Of a DNA stretch of 64,000 nucleotides, positions 19,391-27,701 are shown one piece after another (the stretch's first letter is position 1; each line of letters opens with the position of its first letter). The translations under genes were made by a program, and so were the position numbers. The DNA comes from Streptosporangium sp. NBC_01495 (GTDB lineage Bacteria; Actinomycetota; Actinomycetes; Streptosporangiales; Streptosporangiaceae): NCBI RefSeq assembly GCF_036250735.1, contig NZ_CP109430.1:6696001-6760000 (forward strand), read 5' to 3'. The notes under the pieces are model-generated. The model worked only from the letters and a program-made list of their open reading frames with translations. It did not search any database and was not told the origin of the DNA.

Positions 19391-20155
19391 CTACTTGGCG
19401 GCATCAAGAACGGCCTGGCGTAGCTCGGCCGGTTTGAAAGCCACGCCGGTGTCCACCTCTGTGCCGTTGAGCTTCAGCGTCGGGGTGCCCGTGAGCTTCT
19501 GTGTCTCCAGGACCTTGGTGCTGTAGGCGAGGTGCTCGGCGGCCTTCGCCTGGCTGGTCACGCACGTGTCGAACCCGGGATCGGTCACCCCGGCGTCCTT
19601 GCCCCAGGCGATCAGGTCGGGGATCTTGAAGCCCTCCTCGGTCTCGGAGGGCTGCTCGTCGAACAGCTTGTCGTGGAACCTGCTCCAGGGAACGCCTCCG
19701 GGGATGCAGCGGGAGGCAGCCCCCGCGCGCACGGAGTTGCCCCGGGTGATGCCCTTGTTGGTCTGCTCCTGGAAGATCGTGATCGGGTGGTAGACCACCT
19801 TGGCCTTGCCCTCGGCCGCCAGGTTCTTGATCGTGGGACCGCTGGTCTCCTCGAGTGCCCTGCAGGCCGGGCACTGGAAGTCCTCGAAGACGTCCAGGAC
19901 CGGCTTCTCCACGCCCGCCTTGGCCATGACCACCGAGCCGTCCGCGGCGACGGTGATCGGCGCGAGTTCGGCACCGACCAGCTCGGACCTGCTGCTCTGG
20001 GCGGCGAACCACCAGCCCGCCCCGACGGCGGCGATCGCGAGGACGGCGGCCGTTCCGATGGTCGCCATGCGCTTGCGCCTCTCCTTCAGCATCTGCTCTT
20101 CGCGCTGTGCCTTGATCCGATCACGCGCCGACTGGTCCCGCGCGGCCTTGCCCAT
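19391..20155 (-). CDS. Membrane-anchored DsbA-like thiol-disulphide oxidoreductase
   Basis: 254 residues: a charged cytoplasmic N-terminus, one membrane helix (about 31-50), then an extracytoplasmic thioredoxin fold with the DsbA-type active site FEDFQCPACRAL and the cis-Pro loop LTGTPTLKLNG. Two further Cys (RCIPGG and DTCVTS) could form a second disulphide. Its ATG overlaps the stop of the MauE gene by one base, so the two are co-translated. Likely role: oxidising or isomerising disulphides in exported proteins, with the MauE protein as its membrane electron partner. Confidence 0.9.
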   Translation of the reverse strand: MGKAARDQSARDRIKAQREEQMLKERRKRMATIGTAAVLAIAAVGAGWWFAAQSSRSELVGAELAPITVAADGSVVMAKAGVEKPVLDVFEDFQCPACRALEETSGPTIKNLAAEGKAKVVYHPITIFQEQTNKGITRGNSVRAGAASRCIPGGVPWSRFHDKLFDEQPSETEEGFKIPDLIAWGKDAGVTDPGFDTCVTSQAKAAEHLAYSTKVLETQKLTGTPTLKLNGTEVDTGVAFKPAELRQAVLDAAK

Positions 20156-20736
20156 CAGTCAGTCTCCTTTTCCTGGTGCTCCTCCTCGTCGTCGCCCTCA
20201 AGGTCGTCGTACGGCTCCCGTCCCGGGGTGAGCCCCAGGGCGGAGTCCAGCGCGAAGCGGCCCGGAGGGAACCAGGCGACGAGCACGCCGAGTCCGAAGA
20301 GACCGAAGTCACGCAGGATGTCGATGAGGTAGTCGGGCTCCACCCCGGCCGCCAGCTGACCGCCGCCGCCGAAGCAGCCGCAGTCGATGCGCAGCCCGCG
20401 CGCCCACGCCGAGGCGATCCCGATGACAAACGCCAGCATGAGCAGTGCCGAGATGACACCCGCCGCCCGGGTGAGCAGCCCGACGACCAGCAACACCCCT
20501 ACGACGATCTCCAGGATCGGCAGGCCGTAGCCGACCACCGTGGCGAGCGATTCAGGGAGCAGTTCGTATGCCTCGACCGCCTGAACCGAGAGCACCGGGG
20601 TGCCGATCTTGCCCCAACCCGCGACGATCAGCACGCCCGCCAGCACCAGCCGCGAGACGGTCGTTACCCAGGGTAGCGTCGAAATCACGATACGCGACCT
20701 ATTGGGCGCGGGGTTATCAGAGGTCACGAGCACCAT
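20155..20736 (-). CDS. MauE/DoxX-family redox-associated membrane protein
   Basis: 193 residues with four membrane helices (about 26-44, 62-85, 92-112 and 138-156) and a GLRIDCGCFGGGG motif, a vicinal Cys-x-Cys typical of MauE-type proteins that service thiol-disulphide enzymes. The C-terminal 25 residues are strongly acidic. ATG 20736 follows AGGAG very closely; the next codon is GTG and better spaced, so the exact start is uncertain by a few residues. Downstream it is coupled to the DsbA-like gene. Separated from trpA by a strong terminator-like stem. Confidence 0.85.
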   Translation of the reverse strand: MVLVTSDNPAPNRSRIVISTLPWVTTVSRLVLAGVLIVAGWGKIGTPVLSVQAVEAYELLPESLATVVGYGLPILEIVVGVLLVVGLLTRAAGVISALLMLAFVIGIASAWARGLRIDCGCFGGGGQLAAGVEPDYLIDILRDFGLFGLGVLVAWFPPGRFALDSALGLTPGREPYDDLEGDDEEEHQEKETD

Positions 20737-20847
20737 TCTCCTATTCCAGGCCCCGGGCACGGACGTCTCCGGCGAACGCAAGGTATCCGAAGGAAACCTC
20801 ATCACGGGCTGGATAAGCGTCGAATAAGCCTGCCTGACAGGTAGAAA

Positions 20848-20884
20848 GCCGGGTGCGGCCCCCGTCACGGGGACCGCACCCGGC
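20848..20884 (-). terminator. Stem-loop terminator after trpA
   Basis: GCCGGGTGCGG pairs with its complement and an inner CCCC/GGGG pair extends it; it starts 8 bases after the trpA stop. It would separate trpCBA from the mauE/dsbA/lgt genes downstream. Confidence 0.8.
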
Positions 20885-20891
20885 GAAATCC

Positions 20892-21686
20892 TCAGCCTCG
20901 GACGCCTGCCGCCAGCTCGGCGCCCAGCTCGCGGACGGACGCCAGGCCGGAGGCCTCGTCCGGGGCGTCCAGGACGCGGCGGATGAACGCCGAACCCACG
21001 ATGACGCCGTCGGCGTACCCCGCGACCTCGGCGGCCTGCCGTCCGGTGCCGACGCCCAGGCCGACGCAGACCGGCAGGGAGGTGTGGAGGCGGGTGCGCT
21101 CGACCAGGCCGTGCGCGGCCGCGCCGACCGAGTCGCGGGCGCCGGTGACGCCCATCAGCGACGCCGCGTAGACGAAGCCGGTGCAGCTGTCGACGACGGC
21201 CTTGATTCGGGCCTCGGTGGAGCTGGGCGCGACCAGGAAGACCGTGTCGATCCCGGCCTCGGCGCTGGCCTCGCGCCAGGGACCGGCCTCCTCGGGGGTC
21301 AGGTCCGGCGTGATGGTGCCCACCCCGCCCGCGTTCGCCAGGTCCCGGGCGAAGCGCTCGGCGCCGTAGCGGTCGATCGGGTTCCAGTACGTCATGACCA
21401 GGGTGGCGGCACCGGTGGCGGCCACGCCCTCGACCGTGCGAAGCACGTCGGCGATGCGGGTGCCGTTGGTCAGCGCCCGGTGGACGGCGTCCTGGATCGT
21501 CGGGCCGTCCATGAGGGGATCCGAGTAGGGCAGGCCGATCTCGATCACGTCGCAACCCGCCTCCACCATGGCGGTGGCGACGGCGATCGCACCGTCCTTG
21601 CTGGGGAACCCAGCCGGCAGGTATCCGATGAGGGCGGCGCGGTCGTCCGCCTTAGCCTTGGCGAACACCGTCTGAAGAGTCGTCAT
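20892..21686 (-). CDS. trpA: Tryptophan synthase alpha chain
   Basis: 264 residues from ATG 21686. Cleaves indole-3-glycerol phosphate to indole, which passes to TrpB. The family patterns GYLPAGFPS, VIEIGLPYSDPLMDGPTIQ (catalytic Glu, then substrate-loop Asp) and VGLGVGTGRQAAEVAGYADGVIVGSA (phosphate site) are all present. It lies 65 bases after trpB, in the order trpC-trpB-trpA, and is followed by a terminator. Confidence 0.97.
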   Translation of the reverse strand: MTTLQTVFAKAKADDRAALIGYLPAGFPSKDGAIAVATAMVEAGCDVIEIGLPYSDPLMDGPTIQDAVHRALTNGTRIADVLRTVEGVAATGAATLVMTYWNPIDRYGAERFARDLANAGGVGTITPDLTPEEAGPWREASAEAGIDTVFLVAPSSTEARIKAVVDSCTGFVYAASLMGVTGARDSVGAAAHGLVERTRLHTSLPVCVGLGVGTGRQAAEVAGYADGVIVGSAFIRRVLDAPDEASGLASVRELGAELAAGVRG

Positions 21687-21751
21687 CGTTACTTCCGTTG
21701 CGGTTCGTCCCCTTCGGCCTGCCGGAGGGGAGGCAAGTCGGCCGTCAGGTT

Positions 21752-22996
21752 TCAGAGGTTGAAGTACTTCATCGCGGTGCCCATGTCCTTGTCGCCCCGG
21801 CCGGAGAGGTTGACCAGGATCGTCGCCTCGGGGCCCATCTCGCGACCGAGCTTGAGTGCCCCGGCGAGCGCGTGCGAGGACTCGATCGCGGGGATGATGC
21901 CCTCGGTGCGGGCGAGCAGCGAGAAGGCGTCCATCGCCTCGGCGTCGGTGATGCCGTGGTAGGTGGCACGGCCGCTGTCCTTGAGCCAGGCGTGCTCGGG
22001 GCCGACGCCGGGATAGTCGAGCCCGGCCGAGATCGAGTGCGACTCGATCGTCTGGCCCTCGTCGTCCTGCAGCACGTAGGTGCGCGAGCCGTGCAGCACG
22101 CCGACGGAGCCTGCGGTGAGGGTGAGGGCGTGCTCGCCGCTCTCCAGGCCCCGGCCGCCCGCCTCGTAGCCGTGCAGCTGAACGTCCCGGTCGTCGAGGA
22201 AGGCGTGGAAGATGCCGATGGCGTTCGATCCCCCGCCGACGGCGGCGGCGACCGCGTCGGGCAGTTTGCCGGTGAGCTCCAGCATCTGGCGGCGGGCCTC
22301 GACGCCGATGATGCGCGCGAAGTCGCGGACGATCTCCGGGAACGGGTGCGGGCCGGCGATGGTGCCGAAGAGGTAGTGGGTGCTGTCGACGTTGGCGACC
22401 CAGTCGCGGAACGCCTCGTTGATGGCGTCCTTGAGGGTCTGGCTGCCGTTGGTGACCGGGACGACGGTGGCGCCGAGCAGCTTCATGCGGGCGACGTTGA
22501 GCGCCTGGCGCTCGCAGTCGACGGCCCCCATGTAGATCACGCACTCCAGGCCCATCAGGGCCGCGGCGGTCGCGGTGGCGACGCCGTGCTGTCCGGCACC
22601 GGTCTCGGCGATCACCCGCGTCTTGCCCAGGCGCTTGGTCAGCAGGGCCTGGCCGAGCACATTGTTGATCTTGTGGGCGCCGGTGTGGGTCAGGTCCTCG
22701 CGCTTGAGGATGATCCGGGCGCCGCCCGCCTGCTCCGCGAAGCGCGGGATATCGGTCAGCGTGGTCGGCCGCCCGGCGTAGGTGCGCAGCAGGTGGTCGA
22801 ACTCCCGCAGGAACGCCACGTCGTTCTTCGCCTTGTCGTACTCCGCCGCGACCTCGTCCAGCGCCGGGATGAGCGCCTCGGGCACGTAGCGCCCGCCGAA
22901 GACGCCGAACTTGCCGTGGACGTCCGGGTCGTCGCCGTGGGCGGCGTTACCCGCGAGGTCGGCGGTGGTGATGACGGTTCCCTCGTGCGTTGTCAC
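21752..22996 (-). CDS. trpB: Tryptophan synthase beta chain
   Basis: 414 residues. Joins indole and serine using pyridoxal phosphate. LTHTGAHKINNVLGQ contains the PLP Lys; GGGSNAIGIFHAF is the phosphate-binding loop. Length and order are normal. The start lies three bases after the trpC stop, so the two are tightly coupled. Confidence 0.98.
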   Translation of the reverse strand: MTTHEGTVITTADLAGNAAHGDDPDVHGKFGVFGGRYVPEALIPALDEVAAEYDKAKNDVAFLREFDHLLRTYAGRPTTLTDIPRFAEQAGGARIILKREDLTHTGAHKINNVLGQALLTKRLGKTRVIAETGAGQHGVATATAAALMGLECVIYMGAVDCERQALNVARMKLLGATVVPVTNGSQTLKDAINEAFRDWVANVDSTHYLFGTIAGPHPFPEIVRDFARIIGVEARRQMLELTGKLPDAVAAAVGGGSNAIGIFHAFLDDRDVQLHGYEAGGRGLESGEHALTLTAGSVGVLHGSRTYVLQDDEGQTIESHSISAGLDYPGVGPEHAWLKDSGRATYHGITDAEAMDAFSLLARTEGIIPAIESSHALAGALKLGREMGPEATILVNLSGRGDKDMGTAMKYFNL

Positions 22997-22999
22997 TGC

Positions 23000-23809
23000 T
23001 TACTGCCCCTCGGGTCGGGATGCGGGATGGGCACCGGCGGTGACCAGATCGACCACGGCGGCCCGCGGGTCCTTGCCGGTCACCAGGCTCTCGCCGACCA
23101 GGACGGCGTCGGCACCCGCCCTGGCGTAGGCGAGCAGGTCGTGGGGGCCACGCACACCCGACTCAGCGATCTTGATGATGCCCTCGGGGATCTTGGGAGC
23201 CAGCTTGGCGAACACCTCACGGTCGACCTCGAGGGTCTTGAGGTCCCGCGCGTTGATACCGATGATCCTGGCTCCGGCGGCGAGCGCCCGGTCGAGCTCC
23301 TCCTCGGTGTGCACCTCGACCAGCGGGGTCAGCCCGATCGACTCGGCCCGCTCGATGAGCGAGACCAGCGCGTTCTGGTCGAGCGCCGCGACGATCAGCA
23401 GCGCCAGGTCGGCGCCGTAGGCGCGGGCCTCCCAGAGCTGGTACGAGGTGACGATGAAGTCCTTGCGCAGCACCGGGATGTCGACGACGGCGCGCACGGC
23501 GGCCAGGTCGTCGAGGCTGCCGCCGAAGCGGCGCCGCTCGGTGAGCACACTGATGACGTGGGCGCCGCCCGACTCGTAGTCGCCGGCCAGCGCGGCGGGG
23601 TCCGCGATCGCGGCCAGGGCGCCCTTGGACGGGCTGGAGCGCTTGACCTCGGCGATGACCGCCACCTGGTCGCCGCCCAGCGCCGCGTACGCGTCGCGGG
23701 GGGCGGGCGCCCGCCCGGCCCGCTCCTTGAGCTCGGCCAGCGTCACCCGCTCCTGCCGCTCGGCCAGATCGGCGCGGACTCCTTCGAGGATTTCCTCAAG
23801 CACGCTCAC
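23000..23809 (-). CDS. trpC: Indole-3-glycerol phosphate synthase
   Basis: 269 residues, a stand-alone TrpC (not fused to TrpF). It closes the ring of CdRP to indole-3-glycerol phosphate. Motifs: VIAEVKRSSPSKG (catalytic Lys), LRKDFIV and IGINARDLKTLEVD. It begins at GTG 23809, overlapping the stop of a small upstream frame (GTGA). Confidence 0.97.
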   Translation of the reverse strand: MSVLEEILEGVRADLAERQERVTLAELKERAGRAPAPRDAYAALGGDQVAVIAEVKRSSPSKGALAAIADPAALAGDYESGGAHVISVLTERRRFGGSLDDLAAVRAVVDIPVLRKDFIVTSYQLWEARAYGADLALLIVAALDQNALVSLIERAESIGLTPLVEVHTEEELDRALAAGARIIGINARDLKTLEVDREVFAKLAPKIPEGIIKIAESGVRGPHDLLAYARAGADAVLVGESLVTGKDPRAAVVDLVTAGAHPASRPEGQ

Positions 23810-23886
23810 TTGCCCTCCTCGCGAAGCTCCGGGGCCGGGTTCGCGAACGCCGCCGCATCCGTGGTTCGCTCGCTCCGCTCGCTCAC
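23806..23886 (-). CDS. Candidate 26-residue leader ORF coupled to trpC
   Basis: From GTG 23886, nine bases after GGGAGGGG, a frame VSERSERTTD...ELREEGK ends in a TGA that overlaps the trpC GTG by four bases. The trpC ribosome site (GAGGAGGG) lies inside its last codons. It has no Trp codons, so it is not a classical attenuator peptide; it could couple ribosome loading to trpC or be an accident of overlap. The direct repeat GAGCGAGCG near its start is a common repeat type in actinobacteria, which argues for caution. Confidence 0.35.
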   Translation of the reverse strand: MSERSERTTDAAAFANPAPELREEGK

Positions 23887-23978
23887 GAGTAAGGCCCCTC
23901 CCGGTCGACTGCCCTTGTTCCGCCGATGCTATCGGCCCGGCCGGGGTCGCCCCGCCACGGGGTGAGACCTATCGGTGA

Positions 23979-24425
23979 CTATGGGGCTAGGAATTCCCCA
24001 AAAGGAAGATTTCGCACTATCCAAAACGCGACCATCAAGGCGAGCAATAACCACACATAGACCGGGCGGATGGATTTACCCGCGGGCGCGGCACCGGACT
24101 TTCCGGTGGACCCGCCTCCTGACCAGGCACGCAGCGCCCACCGGCCCCACAGCAGGACCAGCACCGGGATCAGGAGCACGACGAGCGGGTTGAGTCCCAG
24201 GGCCGTCGCGGGATCTCCGTGCACGAGCGCGTACACCGTTCGCAGGCCGCCGCAGCCGGGACAGTAGAGGCCGGTGAGCAGGAGGAACGGGCAGGTCGGA
24301 TAATGGCCGGGCTCGTTGGGGTCCACCGCGCCCACGAACGCGACCGCCGCGCCCGCCGCCAGCGCGACCCCGAGCGGCGCCAGCACGGCCGCCGCACGCG
24401 AACCCGCGACCTTCCCCGTCACCAC
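23979..24425 (-). CDS. DUF2752 membrane protein
   Basis: 148 residues with about three membrane helices (12-32, 72-92, 122-142) and the DUF2752 hallmark CPFLLLTGLYCPGCGGLRTVYALVHGD broken here for length: CP...YCPGCGGLR followed by a helix with His. GTG or ATG start at 24425. Commonly found beside trp genes in actinobacteria; role unknown. It is followed by about 90 bases of non-coding sequence before the trpC leader. Confidence 0.85.
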   Translation of the reverse strand: MVTGKVAGSRAAAVLAPLGVALAAGAAVAFVGAVDPNEPGHYPTCPFLLLTGLYCPGCGGLRTVYALVHGDPATALGLNPLVVLLIPVLVLLWGRWALRAWSGGGSTGKSGAAPAGKSIRPVYVWLLLALMVAFWIVRNLPFGEFLAP

Positions 24426-24656
24426 GGCCCGTCAGCACCCTTCACCGGTGGCCGGCCCTCACCTCACCCGTGGCCGGCCCTCACCGGCCACCCTACTCAC
24501 GCCGTCCCCCGCGCCACCGGCGCGAACCCCCGCCCGCCTCCCGGGCAGGGGCGCGGGACCCGGCAGGTACGGGAATGTACCGGGCGCGCCACCGTGGCGA
24601 GATCGGGGCCGGTCGCGGACCGGCCCGGACACCCGGCCCGGACGCCCGTCCCCGTG

Positions 24657-25076
24657 TCAGGCGCCCAGGGAGGCGCTGCCGAGGATGGCGCCGACCGCGA
24701 CCAGCCAGGCCAGCACCGCCAGCCAGCACAGGATGCCGAAGTAGGACAGGACCAGGCCCGCGATGGCCATGCCCCGCCCCTCCTCGCCCGTCCGCTTGAT
24801 CTGTCCCAGCGAGATGTGGCCGAGCACCACGCCCACGATCGAGGTGAGACCGCAGATGAACAGCCCCGCGATGCCCATGATCAGCGCGGCGATCGCCATA
24901 CCGTTGTTGCCCCGCGGCGGCGGCGCGCCGTACCCGCCGTAGGGGTCGTAGCCGCCACCGGGCGGGCCGTAGCCTCCGGGGCCGTACCCTCCGGATGAAC
25001 CGTGGCCCCCCGGGGAGCCGTGACCGCCGCTCCCTGGGGGCTGGCCATAGCCACCCGACTGATCGCCATAGCTCAT
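24657..25076 (-). CDS. DUF4190 small membrane protein
   Basis: 139 residues. The first 60 are a Gly/Tyr/Pro-rich low-complexity tail, the rest holds two membrane helices in the DUF4190 pattern (GMAIAALIMGIAGLFICG, then RGMAIAGLVLSYFGIL). Function unknown. The 230 bases between it and the DUF2752 gene, and the 285 bases upstream to 25363, hold no supported gene. Confidence 0.88.
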   Translation of the reverse strand: MSYGDQSGGYGQPPGSGGHGSPGGHGSSGGYGPGGYGPPGGGYDPYGGYGAPPPRGNNGMAIAALIMGIAGLFICGLTSIVGVVLGHISLGQIKRTGEEGRGMAIAGLVLSYFGILCWLAVLAWLVAVGAILGSASLGA

Positions 25077-25362
25077 GAATGACCCCCAATTATCCGAGTT
25101 GCGGGCGAAATCCTAGCGAAAACGCTCTCGCAAGGAGGGAAGCCGTTCACGCTTGTGAGCACGTTGTGAGCAAGTCGTAGCCGGGGGCGCACAATCCCGG
25201 CCCTCCCGACGGCGAGACCGCGAGAAGGTCCCGGTGGCGGGAACGACGGAATCACGGGCACGGCGGAAGCGCGGAGGGCCGAGCCCACGTTCCACCGGGG
25301 CTGCACTCGCGGGGGTCAGCGCTCATGGGAGCCAGAGCTCACGAGGCCAGACCTCGCGGGAG

Positions 25363-25968
25363 TCAGCGCTCGCGAGGGTCCGGATCGGCCGTCGGGTCGG
25401 TGCCCTCGTCGATGGCGTCCCACAGGGCCCGCTCGCTGGGGGCGCTCTCGGCGGGAGCGGGAGCGGGACCGCCCGCGCCACCGGGACCGGCTCCCTGCCG
25501 GTCGTACCGGCCGGACATGCCCGGCCAGCGCCCGCCGCGCAGGATCGCCGCCACTCCCCCGGCCAGCAGCAGAAGCCCTCCGGCGGAGGCGAGGAGCGGC
25601 CAGACGACGGCCGAGGTGACCTGCGGGGCGGTGCCCGCGGACATCGGCGCCTGCGCTGCGGAGATCCGCAGCGCGGCGCCCGCGCCGCTCCCCCACCAGG
25701 AGCCGGCGATCATCCCGGCTCCGCCGAGCGCCATCACCGCTCCGACGAGCCGGCGCCACACGCCTCCCGTCGCGAGGACGGCGACCACCGCGGCGAGCGC
25801 CGCCCAGGCGGCGGGGCCGAGCGCGGGGGCCAGTTCGGCGGCGGAGACCGCCACCTCGCGGGTGTCGTACGTCACGGTGAACCAGTCGCGTCCCGCGGCG
25901 AGGAGCACGAGCGCGGCACCCGCCACGCAGACCGCCAGCCAGGTCCACAGCTCCCGCCTGGCCGTCAC
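25363..25968 (-). CDS. Trp-cluster membrane protein (TIGR02234 type)
   Basis: 201 residues, four hydrophobic helices (about 9-25, 55-72, 75-92 and 120-142) and an Asp/Pro-rich C-terminus. RDWFTVTYD after helix one is typical of the conserved membrane protein found next to trpE/trpC in actinobacteria. Starts at GTG 25968, which overlaps the hisI stop (GTGA). Function unknown; in related genomes trpE usually lies between it and hisI, but here it does not. Confidence 0.8.
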   Translation of the reverse strand: MTARRELWTWLAVCVAGAALVLLAAGRDWFTVTYDTREVAVSAAELAPALGPAAWAALAAVVAVLATGGVWRRLVGAVMALGGAGMIAGSWWGSGAGAALRISAAQAPMSAGTAPQVTSAVVWPLLASAGGLLLLAGGVAAILRGGRWPGMSGRYDRQGAGPGGAGGPAPAPAESAPSERALWDAIDEGTDPTADPDPRER

Positions 25969-26312
25969 GCCCGGGTCACCGTCAGCTCGTCGGCGTCGAA
26001 GCAGGTCCGGTCGCCGGTGTGGCAGGCGGCGCCCACCTGGTCGACCCGCAGCAGGACGGTGTCGCCGTCGCAGTCGAGGGCGGCGGACCTGACGTGCTGG
26101 ACGTGGCCGGAGGTGTCGCCCTTCACCCAGTAGGCCCCGCGGCTGCGCGACCAGTAGGTGGCCCTGCCGGTGGTGAGCGTGCGGTGCAGCGCCTCGTCGT
26201 CCATCCAGGCGAGCATGAGCACCTCGCCGGTGTCGTACTGCTGGACGACGGCGGGAACCAGCCCGTCGGCGGTGCGCTTCAGCCGGGCCGCGATGGCGGG
26301 GTCAAGGGACAT
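25965..26312 (-). CDS. hisI: Phosphoribosyl-AMP cyclohydrolase
   Basis: 115 residues from ATG 26312 (MSLDPAIAARLKR); a longer frame exists but its extension is not domain-like. Opens the adenine ring of PR-AMP in histidine synthesis. Metal and catalytic motifs are present: WMDDEALHRT, YWSRSRG.YWVKGDTSGHVQ, DCDGDT and GAACHTGDRTCF. Stand-alone HisI, not fused to HisE. It lies about 25 kb from the rest of the his genes in this window and is coupled to the trp membrane gene. Confidence 0.96.
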   Translation of the reverse strand: MSLDPAIAARLKRTADGLVPAVVQQYDTGEVLMLAWMDDEALHRTLTTGRATYWSRSRGAYWVKGDTSGHVQHVRSAALDCDGDTVLLRVDQVGAACHTGDRTCFDADELTVTRA

Positions 26313-26424
26313 GTGGCAATTGTGCCGCAACCGGGGAGAGGGGTGACGTCCGGCCCGGCCGCGCGAGCGGTCCGGGCGATCCACCGGGCGCGAGGTCCAG
26401 GCCCAGGTGGGAAGGCCCGGCCGG

Positions 26425-27381
26425 TCAGTGGCTGCGATCGTCGTCGAGCACGTCGGCGGCATGGACGACGATCTTGGGGTCGGGGGTGCCGACGATCTCG
26501 CGGTCCTTGTTCTCGTACTCGAACAGGCTCAGCACGTGGCGCATGGCCTCGGTCCTGGCCCGCTTCTTGTCGTTGCTCTTGATCACCGTCCACGGGGCCT
26601 CCTCCGTGTCGGTGGTGACGAACATGTCCTCCTTGGCCGCGGTGTAGTCCTCCCACTTGTCGAGTGACTCCAGGTCCATCGGCGACAGCTTCCACTGCCG
26701 CACCGGGTCGACCTGGCGGATCACGAACCGGGTGCGCTGCTCGGAACGCGAGACCGAGAACCAGAACTTCACCAGGTGGATCCCGTCCCGGACGAGCATG
26801 CGCTCGAACTCCGGGGCCTGCTCCAGGAACTCCAGGTACTCCTCGGGGGTGCAGAAGCGCATCACCCGCTCGACCCCGGCGCGGTTGTACCAGGAGCGGT
26901 CGAAGAAGACCATCTCCCCGGCGGCGGGCAGGTGGGAGACGTAGCGCTGGAAGTACCACTGGGTGCTCTCGCGCTCGCTCGGCTTCTCCAGCGCCACCAC
27001 GTTCGCGCCCCGGGGGTTGAGGTGCTCCATGAACCGTTTGATCGTGCCGCCCTTGCCCGCGGCGTCGCGCCCCTCGAAGAGGACGACCACCCGCCCCCCG
27101 GTGTCCTTGATCCAGTACTGGAGCTTGAGCAACTCGATCTGGAGCAGCCGCTTGATCCGGTCGTACTCCGCCCGGTCCATCCGCTCGTCGTAGGGATACT
27201 TCTCCCGCCAGGTGTCGACCGGACTGCCGTCCTGGCGGATCAGGACGGGATCGTCGTCGTCATCGTCGTTGACCCGCAGGTCGGACAGTTCGTCGAGCAG
27301 GTCGCTGCGGTCTATCGCCGCGTGGACGTCCACCACGGGGAACTGGCTGCCCGAAGGCTCCCCACCAACCAACTCTGCCAT
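26425..27381 (-). CDS. ppk2: Polyphosphate kinase 2
   Basis: 318 residues from ATG 27381, with GAGGGAAGGGA upstream. Transfers phosphate between polyphosphate and nucleotides. Walker A is FEGRDAAGKGGTIKRF, Walker B is MVFFDRSWYNRAG, and the lid helix region follows; this is the one-domain class I PPK2 form. An acidic run of six Asp near residue 40 precedes the domain. Monocistronic, divergent from the ABC operon at 27702. Preferred nucleotide cannot be read from sequence. Confidence 0.93.
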   Translation of the reverse strand: MAELVGGEPSGSQFPVVDVHAAIDRSDLLDELSDLRVNDDDDDDPVLIRQDGSPVDTWREKYPYDERMDRAEYDRIKRLLQIELLKLQYWIKDTGGRVVVLFEGRDAAGKGGTIKRFMEHLNPRGANVVALEKPSERESTQWYFQRYVSHLPAAGEMVFFDRSWYNRAGVERVMRFCTPEEYLEFLEQAPEFERMLVRDGIHLVKFWFSVSRSEQRTRFVIRQVDPVRQWKLSPMDLESLDKWEDYTAAKEDMFVTTDTEEAPWTVIKSNDKKRARTEAMRHVLSLFEYENKDREIVGTPDPKIVVHAADVLDDDRSH

Positions 27382-27520
27382 CGGTCCCTTCCCTCGGGCG
27401 GGCGTGGGGCCCGCCTCCGCCCTGCCTCTACCTCGCCCTGAGCAGGCTAATCCTTCCCGATCGCCCCTTTCTCCTGCTAGGCGATCCATCTCGACTAAAA
27501 ACCCACTAAACAAGTAGGTC

Positions 27521-27549
27521 TTGACGGGATTGTGAACGTGTGTTGAAGT
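27521..27549 (+). promoter_or_regulatory. Candidate promoter of the amino-acid ABC operon
   Basis: TTGACG and TGAAGT spaced by 17 bases, about 155 bases before the permease start, in the 320-base divergent region between ppk2 and the operon. That region contains an AT-rich patch (CTAAAAACCCACTAAAC) and nothing else I can assign. Confidence 0.35.
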
Positions 27550-27701
27550 GATGCCGTGCGCCCGGAGCTCCGGCCGGTGACGGGCGAGCACGTCATCCCA
27601 AGCCGTCCCCACCCCCTCCCGTGTCGCCGCCGCCCCTCCGACGATCCGTCGACGGCGCGCCCCCACCCCGCCCGGTACGACCAGCCAGAAAGGCCTCAGC
27701 C

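Noticed and set aside
23806..23886. Classical trp attenuator leader peptide
   Set aside because: The frame contains no Trp codons and no terminator/antiterminator pair was seen.
27382..27666. N-terminal extension of ppk2
   Set aside because: Open frame continues upstream but the amino acids are not domain-like and the ATG at 27381 has a good ribosome site and the family start.
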